In this document: positions 1-5,567 of the stretch, piece by piece
How the letters are laid out: each line of letters opens with the position of its first letter
Numbering within the stretch: the stretch's first letter is position 1
Source: an uncultured Moraxella sp.
GTDB taxonomy: Bacteria; Pseudomonadota; Gammaproteobacteria; Pseudomonadales; Moraxellaceae
Length of the DNA stretch: 5,567 nucleotides
NCBI GenBank assembly: GCA_927911235.1
Contig: CAKMOY010000146.1
Coordinates: 1-5,567 of the forward strand
Direction: 5' to 3'
Made by a program: the position numbers and the translations under genes
The notes under the pieces: generated by a model
Seen by the model: only the letters and a program-made list of their open reading frames with translations
What the model was told of the DNA's origin: nothing
Database searches by the model: none

Positions 1-1894
1 ATGAAAATGGGGTTAAGTGTTGACACCGCAGAAGGCGTTGCGATTGCCAAAAATAAATTGAATCAAAACAAATATTCTTTGGTTTTAACAGATATGCGCA
101 TGCCTGATGGCTCTGGTTTGGAAGTTGTGGAACATATTACAAAAAATCAAATGGATACGCCTGTTGCAGTCATTACCGCATTTGGTAATGCTGACCAGGC
201 GGTACAGGCATTAAAAAATTGGTGCGTTTGATTATTTGCAAAAGCCGATTACTTTGGCGCAATTACGTACGCTGGTTAAATCGGCGATTAAAGTGCAAGA
301 CGAACACGATGCGCCGCCTGTCGCCGCTCCAAAAAAATCCGATGACAAAGAAGTAAACGAATGGAATGACATTGCGGATACGCTTAAGCAACCTACACGC
401 AGTTCGCGTGGGCGCAATCCTTCTTCAGGCAGCCTGAAAGCCGAAAAAACAATCCAATCAGATAAAATTGATAAACCTGAACCTATTGAAAAATCAGATA
501 AATTAGACAAGATTGAAGTGGTTGATTCGCCTTCAGGCAGCCTGAAAAAAGACAGCAGCGTCCCCAGAATCATGGGTTCATCACAGCAAATTGAAGAAGC
601 TCGTCGCTTGATTCGCAAACTCGCAGACAGCAATGTTCCCGTGTATATTTCGGGAGAAAGTGGTTCGGGTAAAGAACAAGCGGCGCGTAGTATTCATGAA
701 TTATCCAATCGTTACGACAAACCTTTTATCGCGGTAAACTGTGGCGCAATCCCTGAAAATTTGATGGAAAGCGAATTTTTTGGTTACAAAAAAGGCAGTT
801 TTACAGGCGCAGACCAAGACCGTTTGGGCTTTTTCCAACACGCACATGGCGGCACACTTTTTCTGGACGAAGTGGCGGATTTACCGCTTGCTATGCAGGT
901 CAAATTACTGCGTGCCATTCAAGAAAAAAAGGTGCGACCGATTGGTGGTACGCAAGAAATCCCTGTGGATATTCGCCTACTATCGGCAACGCACAAAGAT
1001 TTGGCAAAATTGGTGGAAAAGGGTGATTTTCGTCAAGATTTGTATTATCGTATCAATGTGATTGAAGTCAAATTACCCAGTTTGAACGAGCGAAAAGATG
1101 ATATTCCGCTGTTGGCGAACCATTTTTTGCGCTTGATTGCCAAAGATTGGGGGCTTGAAAACCCTGTCACCCTAAGCGACACCGCCAAACAAGCCTTGCT
1201 ACAACACAACTATTCTGGCAACGTGCGAGAGCTTCGCAATATTTTGGAAAGGGCGATTACGTTATCGGACGGTCATTTGATTGAAGAACATCATTTGAAC
1301 CTAAAAAATACCGCAAACAGCGAAACAAATTTGGCGATAAATATTGAACCACCTAGCCCATTTGTTAATCATGTAGATACCCAACAAAATTTAACAAATA
1401 CCACATTATCCAATGTTATCAATGAACCTGTGATACCGATAACAACCAAACCCATCGCACCAACACAGCCAGCCGAACCGCCAAAACTGCAAAACGAACC
1501 TACTAAAAATCATGGATTTTTTGGTTATACCACAGTTGTATTTGGTAGTCAAAGCAATCAAAACACGTCTGTGAGTATCACCCCACCAAAACGAGCAGAA
1601 CGCATTATCCAAACTCTACCGCCGATTATTGGTAAAATCATGCCGTCCATCGCTCATCAGCAAGACACTCAAAAAGAGCAGTCGTTGGCAAATAAACTGT
1701 ATCCAGACGGTACTGGCTTTGATGAATTACCGCCTGAAGGGTTGGAAGAATATCTGAACGAACAAGAACGCCGTCTTATCGTTACCGCACTGCGTCAAGC
1801 CGATGGCAACAAAACTAATGCCGCCAAAAAACTAGGTATGAGTTTTCGCTCATTTCGTTATCGTATGAGCAAATTGGGCTTGGACGATGAATAA
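1..1894 (+). CDS. pilR: PilR, sigma-54-dependent response regulator of type IV pili (5' partial, frameshifted)
   Basis: Cytoplasmic NtrC-family activator. In known systems the sensor kinase PilS phosphorylates PilR, which then drives sigma-54 transcription of the pilin gene. The first part (1-231) is a receiver domain lacking its N-terminal strand, which lies outside the window; the phospho-acceptor Asp is in LTDMRMPDG (codon 91-93), with conserved Thr in VITAFG. After one extra base in the A run at 213-218, the reading continues (218-1894) as IGAFDYLQKP with the conserved Lys. Numbering from base 236, residues 110-345 are the AAA+ domain: Walker A GESGSGKE (140-147), sigma-54 contact loop GSFTGA (187-192), Walker B LFLDE (208-212), sensor I SATH (250-253), arginines in FRQDLYYR, sensor II GNVREL (328-333). 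A Fis-type helix-turn-helix ends the protein (about 505-552; NKTNAAKKLGMSFRSFRYR). The GSFTGA form and the C-terminal helix favour PilR over NtrC. It is much longer than the roughly 445-residue Pseudomonas protein because both linkers are expanded. Confidence 0.9.
213..218 (+). other. pilR: Frameshift site in pilR (A6 run)
   Basis: Reading from base 1, the frame passes through six A residues and stops at TGA 229-231 after ALKNWCV. Removing one A gives ALKIGAFDYLQKP, the expected end of a receiver domain, in the frame that stays open to 1894. Dropping one of the following T residues would work almost as well (ALKNGAFDY). The defect is therefore one extra base, probably in this run. Confidence 0.85.
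424..438. repeat. Neisseriaceae-type DNA uptake sequence, copy 1
   Basis: TTCAGGCAGCCTGAA, a palindrome with 7-bp arms around one central base. Read forward it contains AGGCAGCCTGAA (427-438), which I recall as the Kingella uptake-sequence dialect; read in reverse it contains AGGCTGCCTGAA, the Simonsiella dialect. It lies in frame in the pilR linker and encodes SGSLK. Identity with copy 2 extends to 17 bases (423-439). Confidence 0.6.
455..526 (+). repeat. Imperfect 12-codon tandem repeat in pilR linker
   Basis: Two adjacent 36-base units (455-490 and 491-526) encode QSDKIDKPEPIE and KSDKLDKIEVVD. They share the SDK-hydrophobic-DK core and the ATCAGATAAA nucleotide stretch. The repeat lies between the two uptake-sequence copies and lengthens the charged, probably disordered linker between the receiver and AAA+ domains. 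Confidence 0.6.
532..546. repeat. Neisseriaceae-type DNA uptake sequence, copy 2
   Basis: Identical 15-base palindrome to the copy at 424, with 17-base identity over 531-547. It lies exactly 108 bases (36 codons) downstream in the same codon frame and again encodes SGSLK. It sits just before the start of the AAA+ domain (VPRIMGSS), within poorly conserved linker, where such words are usually tolerated. Confidence 0.6.
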
Positions 1895-1927
1895 GGGTTG
1901 TTGCAAAGATGTTATGAATACAGGTTT

Positions 1928-2408
1928 TTAAAGATGGGGTAAAGGCAAAGTGGCGTTTTGTAAGTTCTGACATAAATTATCAAAACACAATTTATCATAT
2001 TCCGCTAACGGCAAACGCCTTGCCACGCCTTGCCAGCCTTGTGTTAATTGGATAAAAGTTTGATTTTTTTCATCTAATATTTGTGAAAAATTTTGGTTAA
2101 AATCTTTTGGTAAAAAAGCGACAATGTCAATATCTAAGGTAACTTTCGGTTTGTCAAAATTATTTCTATCATTTTGATTTTCAAGGTTTTTTGTTAAATT
2201 TAACAAATTTTGATAAGTGATAGGCTCAAAAAAAGTCAAGCCATGTCATTTGGTTATGATATGGCTCGGTGAGTACAATATCGCTTTTTGCGATTTTGCC
2301 AAATTTTGCCAAAAAATTTTCAGCATTGGTTAAATATTGCTCATTGACATTGCTCGCTAATGATAGCAATGTCTGTTTTAGCAAAAAATCTAATGGTGAG
2401 TTTGGCAT
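1928..2408 (-). CDS. folK: FolK-like pterin pyrophosphokinase, divergent (frameshifted)
   Basis: Probable 6-hydroxymethyl-7,8-dihydropterin pyrophosphokinase-like protein. Family members are cytoplasmic and transfer pyrophosphate from ATP to the pterin in folate synthesis. After repairing one extra T in the run at 2228-2234 it is 159 residues, matching the usual FolK length. Visible landmarks are SLASN (residues 16-20, compare ALGSN), FGKIAKSDIVLTEPY (36-50, compare the LG-x-I-x-x-S-x-x-Y-x-T segment), WLDFFEPIT (56-64, where FolK has DFLNAV) and TLDIDIVAF (90-98), whose two Asp match the Mg-binding LDLDI motif. The ending lacks the canonical PHPR segment, so the active site is divergent; Acinetobacter has similar unusual FolK homologues, as I recall. 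The start at 2408 has a weak AAAGAA site 8 bases upstream and fits the candidate promoter at 2437-2466. It is convergent with pilR (33-base gap, no terminator seen) and lies downstream of gyrA on the same strand. Confidence 0.65.
2228..2234 (-). other. Frameshift site in folK-like gene (T7 on coding strand)
   Basis: On the coding strand, GAC followed by seven T and GAG reads Asp-Phe-Phe-stop (TGA at 2228-2226). With six T the reading is WLDFFEPITYQNL and continues open to 1928. The two halves join into one FolK-length protein. Confidence 0.8.
2293..2312. repeat. Perfect 10-bp tandem duplication inside folK-like gene
   Basis: ATTTTGCCAA occurs twice with no gap (2293-2302, 2303-2312). On the coding strand it gives the LAKFGKIAK region. 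The unit is not a multiple of three, so the same word is read in two frames. It includes two copies of the window-wide TGGCAAAAT word. Confidence 0.75.
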
Positions 2409-2436
2409 ACTTGTCGTTCTTTAACTTAAATAACTT

Positions 2437-2466
2437 TTTATACAAACTTATTATACAAACTTACAA
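2437..2466 (-). promoter_or_regulatory. Candidate promoter of the folK-like gene
   Basis: On the - strand, TTGTAA (2466-2461) and TATAAA (2442-2437) are separated by 18 bases. This would start transcription near 2430, about 22 bases before the ATG at 2408. An alternative consensus -10, TATAAT (2455-2450), lies within the same spacing but lacks a good -35. Read-through from gyrA is also possible. Confidence 0.45.
2438..2463. repeat. Perfect 13-bp tandem repeat
   Basis: TTATACAAACTTA occurs twice head to tail (2438-2450 and 2451-2463). On the - strand each unit carries a TATAA box, so the repeat duplicates the -10 region of the candidate folK promoter. Confidence 0.85.
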
Positions 2467-2470
2467 TTTT

Positions 2471-2489
2471 GGGCGTATTCAATACGCCC
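2471..2489. repeat. GGGCGTATT palindrome (REP-like hairpin)
   Basis: GGGCGTATT and AATACGCCC form 9-base arms around one base, realistically a 7-8 bp GC-rich stem with a short loop. It stands out in AT-rich surroundings, 24 bases after the gyrA stop. No U-tract follows in the gyrA direction (AAAATTGTAAG), so it is not a textbook intrinsic terminator. It may be a dispersed palindromic repeat, or may protect the gyrA mRNA 3' end or weakly terminate it. Confidence 0.7.
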
Positions 2490-2512
2490 CTACCTTACGA
2501 TAAAAATTGCAA

Positions 2513-5252
2513 TTATTCATCATTTTCACTTAAGTTATTTTCGTCTGTCAAATCAGCACTTTCATCACCAATCTCACTATCTAAAAGCTCGCCATCATCT
2601 TCGCTACTGCCTTCCACACAAGCGACTGATACCAATTTTTCATCATTGATTAAACGAATTAAGGTTACGCCTTGAGCGTTACGACCTGTTTGGGCAATTT
2701 GTGCAACAGGTGTGCGTACAAGCGTACCACCGTCTGAGATTAACACAATATCGTCCGCATCAGTTACCGCAATTGCTTGTACTAACTCGCCATTACGCTC
2801 TGATGTTTTAATTGCAATCACACCTTTACCGCCACGACCTTTGACAGGGAAATCGTCAATCGCTGTGCGTTTGCCAAAACCACGTTCACAGGCACATAGC
2901 ACTTCGCCATCTTTTGGTGCAACCACAAGCGACACCACACGGCTGACCGCAACCACGCTATCATCGGCTTCGTCTGTGTCATTGTCGTTGTCAATATCAG
3001 CATCTTCTTCATCAAGGTTTGCATTGGCAAGCAAGGTTACACGCATACCACGCACGCCTTTGGCGGTACGTCCCATCGCACGGATTTTTTGCTCGTCAAA
3101 ACGAATGGCTTTACCTTCATTGCTAAACAACATGATTTGTTGCTCACCATCGGTAATCGCCACGCCAATTAGCGTATCACCATCGTTTAAATCTAGGGCT
3201 TTTAAGCCGTTTGAACGCAAGTTTTTAAACTGCGAAAGTTGTACACGTTTTACCATACCTGATGCGGTGGCAAAGAACACAAAACTATTTTCGTTTTCTT
3301 TATTGTCTTCGGTAATTGGCAAAATGGCGGTTACTTTTTCATCACTATCTAGCGAAATCAGATTGACAAGTGGACGACCACGAGAGCCACGAGACGCAAT
3401 CGGCACTTCAAACGCTTGCAAGCCAAACACACGCCCACGGTCGGTAAAAATCATCACATGATTGTGCGTAGATGTTACGACCATGTGGTCAATCACGTCA
3501 TCTTCTTTCATGGCGGTGGCGGATTTGCCTTTACCGCCACGTTTTTGGGCGACATAATCGGTAATCGGTTGCGTTTTGGCGTAACCTGTGCGAGAAACCG
3601 TCAAAACAATGGTCTGTTCTGGGATTAAATCGGCACGGCTAAAGTCGCTACGGCTATCCACGATTTCCGTCTTACGCTCATCACCATAATTTGCCAAAAT
3701 TTCGTTTAATTCATCTTTAATTACTTGCATAAGTTTGTCAAAATTTGCCAAAATGCTTTGTAGTTCAGCAATCAACGCCAAAATTTCTTTAAATTCGTCT
3801 TGAATTTTGCCTTGTTCTAATCCTGTCAATTTATGCAATTGCATATCCAAAATCGCATTAACTTGGTCAGGTGATAGGCGGTATTTAGTATTATTGTTAA
3901 TCAAACCAAACGGTGCGTTTAGATCTTCGCCTTCAATAATTTCTGGGCGAATTGAACTACTACCTGCTGACTCAAGCATGGCAATCACGCCACCCGATTG
4001 CCAAACATTTGCTAACAAATTATCACGAGCTTCTTGGCGGTTTTGCGATTTTTTAATCGTTTCAATAATTTCATCAATATTGGCAAGGGCAATCGTTAAA
4101 CCTTCCAATAAATGTCCACGAGTCAACGCTTTTTTGAGTTCAAAAAATTGTTCTACGAGTCACAACTTCTTGGCGATGACGGATAAAGGCGGCGATTAAA
4201 TCTCGCAAAGTCATCATTTTTGGCTGACCTTCATCAAGGGCAACCATATTAATGCTAAAGCTAGATTCTAGCGGTGTTTGCAAAAATAAATTATTAACAA
4301 TGACTTCGGCATTTTCGCCACGTTTTAAATCAATAGCAATTCGCATGCCGTCTTTATCGGATTCATCACGGATTTCGCTAATGCCTTCTAATTTTTTATC
4401 ACGCACCAATTCGGCAATTTTTTCAATCAATTTTGCCTTGTTGGTTTGATACGGAATTTCGGTAAACACAATGCGTTCACGGTCTTTATTTGCACCGCTT
4501 GCCGCCATATTTTCAATATGATATTTCCCACGCAAATGCAAACGCCCTTTACCTGTGCGATAAGCGTCCACAATACCGCTACGCCCATAAATAATACCGC
4601 CTGTCGGAAAATCAGGACCCGAAATATGCTGCATTAAGCCTTCGCCTGTAATCTGCGGATTGTCGGCATATGCTAAACAAGCGTTGATAACTTCAGTCAA
4701 ATTGTGCGGTGCCATGTTGGTCGCCATACCGACCGCAATCCCTGTCGCCCCATTGACAAGCAGGTTTGGAATACGAGCAGGCAACACAGATGGCATCTGC
4801 TCCGAACCGTCATAGTTCGACTCCCAATCCACCGTATCTTTGTCAAGGTCGGCAAGCATTTGGTGCGTGAGTTTTTGCATACGCACTTCGGTATAACGCA
4901 TCGCCGCAGGTGGGTCATCGTCCACCGAGCCAAAATTCCCTTGACCATCAACCAGCATATAACGCATAGAAAACGGCTGAGCAAGGCGGACAATCGCATC
5001 ATAAACGGCTGTGTCGCCATGCGGGTGGTATTTACCTATGACATCGCCCACGACACGGGCAGATTTTTTGTAGGGTTTGTTATAATCGTTTGACAGCTCG
5101 TGCATGGCGTACATGACACGGCGATGCACAGGTTTTAAGCCGTCTCGCACATCGGGCAACGCACGAGAAACAATGACGCTCATGGCATAGTCAAGATAGG
5201 ATTGTTTAAGTTCATCTACAATGCCAATGGGGCTGATTGAGTCGGTGATCAT
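2513..5252 (-). CDS. gyrA: DNA gyrase subunit A (frameshifted)
   Basis: Breakage-reunion subunit of the GyrA2-GyrB2 type II topoisomerase, which introduces negative supercoils using ATP. The N-terminal part (5252-4140) begins near the family start and contains the winged-helix/tower core: [20 protein letters not shown] (18-37), the quinolone-resistance region [13 protein letters not shown] with Thr81 and Asp85, and catalytic Tyr120 in [10 protein letters not shown]. After one extra T at 4142-4147 it continues as [15 protein letters not shown] with the coiled-coil gate. The C-terminal beta-pinwheel follows, with the GyrA-box QKRGGKG (about 569-575 of the repaired protein), and then an acidic tail. 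Repaired length is 912 residues, somewhat longer than the 875 of E. coli, partly from an acidic insertion after GVRGMRV. The start is supported by AAGGAA five bases upstream. It is transcribed away from the long leader upstream. Thr and Asp at the two main resistance positions look like a susceptible Moraxella allele. Confidence 0.97.
4142..4147 (-). other. gyrA: Frameshift site in gyrA (T6 on coding strand)
   Basis: The coding strand reads ACA ATT TTT TGA, stopping after RRTIF (TGA at 4142-4140). With five T instead of six it reads [15 protein letters not shown], which matches GyrA across the junction. The downstream frame is open for a further 537 residues, so the break is a single extra base. 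Confidence 0.9.
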
Positions 5253-5257
5253 GTGCG

Positions 5258-5263
5258 TTCCTT
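5258..5263 (-). promoter_or_regulatory. gyrA ribosome binding site
   Basis: AAGGAA on the - strand, five bases before the ATG at 5252. It fixes the GyrA start at [10 protein letters not shown], which aligns with the usual GyrA N-terminus. Confidence 0.8.
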
Positions 5264-5408
5264 AAATTGTTTTAACAACTTGTTTAACCAATTTTTTGTG
5301 CAAATTTACTACAAAACGTTTTTAAAATATTTTTAAAAAAATGTTTAAAAAATACGTTTTAAATATGAGAAAAATTTTGTCAAAATATGGCAAAATTTAA
5401 AAAGCGAC
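5264..5408 (-). promoter_or_regulatory. Long AT-rich gyrA leader
   Basis: About 145 bases between the predicted gyrA transcription start and the ribosome binding site, made largely of A and T tracts with repeated TTTAAA words and no coding potential that I can see. AAAACGT (5313-5319) and ACGTTTT (5354-5360) are inverted copies flanking A/T runs, so the leader RNA could form a long weak hairpin. A consensus TTGACA (5383-5378, - strand) lies inside it, without a good -10 at normal spacing. Control by curvature or supercoiling would fit a gyrase gene but is inference. Confidence 0.5.
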
Positions 5409-5417
5409 ATTATAGCA
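5409..5417 (-). promoter_or_regulatory. Extended -10 promoter of gyrA
   Basis: TGCTATAAT on the - strand is a perfect TG-n-TATAAT extended -10 element. No recognisable -35 sits at 16-18 bases, which is usual for extended -10 promoters. The predicted start is near 5402, giving a leader of about 150 bases. It is the best sigma-70 promoter upstream of gyrA in the window. Confidence 0.65.
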
Positions 5418-5429
5418 TAAATTGTTTAA

Positions 5430-5534
5430 AAATTGCTTGTTTATTGTGGCAAAATTCAATCAAAAGTTGTGCGGATTGCCACCGACTGGGCGACCAATGA
5501 GCAAGAAGTGAATGAATTGATTAATTTGTTGTAG
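5430..5534 (+). pseudogene. C-terminal gene remnant, threonine-aldolase-like tail
   Basis: An open frame follows a TAA at 5427-5429 and ends at TAG 5532-5534. Its last part has clear protein-like composition: VRIATDWATNEQEV, then a short helix ending in Leu-Leu. This resembles the C-terminal strand-helix of PLP-dependent L-threonine aldolases, where a VR-hydrophobic-x-x-x-WAT-x-E-x-x-V pattern occurs near the end; this is from memory. Codons are GC-richer (GTG CGG ATT GCC ACC GAC TGG GCG) than the surrounding AT-rich DNA. Upstream only about 13 residues remain before the stop, and that stretch overlaps the region upstream of the gyrA promoter, so the rest of the gene is missing or has decayed. 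It could be chance coding in intergenic DNA; assignment to the aldolase family is tentative. Confidence 0.35.
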
Positions 5535-5567
5535 TTAAAAACGACCAACTTATTCAAACATCATCAA

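Noticed and set aside
424..546. CRISPR array or mobile-element ends
   Set aside because: Only two short palindromic copies exist, both inside a coding frame, with no cas gene, transposase, or target duplication.
232..633. Open frame of 133 codons on the - strand
   Set aside because: It lies opposite the pilR linker; its Ser/Leu-rich product is the antisense of Lys/Glu/Asp-rich linker codons.
1895..1927. Terminator between convergent pilR and the folK-like gene
   Set aside because: No stem-loop with a T-run is visible in this 33-base gap on either strand.
2712..3461. Long open frame of 249 codons on the + strand
   Set aside because: It is antisense to gyrA, Ser/Thr-rich with no recognisable domain, and the opposite strand is unmistakable GyrA. 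It is a shadow frame.
5001..5012. Possible quinolone-resistance substitution in GyrA (Thr81)
   Set aside because: Thr at this position is the usual Moraxella residue as I recall, and Asp85 is intact, so nothing here indicates acquired resistance.
4704..5093. Open frame of 129 codons on the + strand
   Set aside because: It lies antisense to the conserved GyrA catalytic core; its His/Arg-rich translation follows from the complementary GyrA codons.
5378..5383. Consensus TTGACA as a second gyrA promoter
   Set aside because: No acceptable -10 lies 16-18 bases downstream, so I treat it as a chance match inside the leader.

Overview
The window looks like chromosomal DNA from an AT-rich gammaproteobacterium of the Moraxellaceae, most likely Moraxella or a close relative. 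The clearest evidence is GyrA: its sequence follows the Moraxella/Acinetobacter pattern, including Thr rather than Ser at the first quinolone-resistance position, and it does not resemble the betaproteobacterial form. This assignment comes from reading the sequence and remembered family patterns, not from a database search.

Layout. Bases 1-1894 (+ strand) carry the type IV pilus response regulator PilR, with its 5' end outside the window. Bases 2408-1928 (- strand) carry a small divergent FolK-like protein, a presumed pterin pyrophosphokinase of folate synthesis, convergent with pilR. Bases 5252-2513 (- strand) carry gyrA, DNA gyrase subunit A. The 104 bases between gyrA and folK hold a hairpin-forming palindrome, a perfect 13-bp tandem repeat and a candidate promoter. 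The region upstream of gyrA (5253-5567) holds its ribosome binding site, an AT-rich leader, a strong extended -10 promoter, and on the opposite strand a short coding remnant resembling the C-terminal tail of a threonine-aldolase-type enzyme.

All three genes are split by one extra base in a run of A/T (213-218, 2228-2234, 4142-4147). Removing one base from each run rejoins conserved sequence. gyrA is essential, so sequencing or assembly indels are the simplest explanation. However, the gyrA and folK breaks both read UUU-UGA, the type of context that supports +1 frameshifting in prfB.

The most interesting non-genic signal is a pair of identical 17-base sequences inside the pilR linker. Each contains AGGCAGCCTGAA, which I recall as the Kingella dialect of the Neisseriaceae DNA uptake sequence; the reverse strand spells the Simonsiella dialect. 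Finding two in a gammaproteobacterial pilus regulator suggests DNA acquired from a Neisseriaceae neighbour, or a shared word. A second word, TGGCAAAAT, is also strikingly frequent across the window.

The genes are ordinary housekeeping and pilus-regulation genes. I see no defence system, CRISPR array, transposase or integrase.
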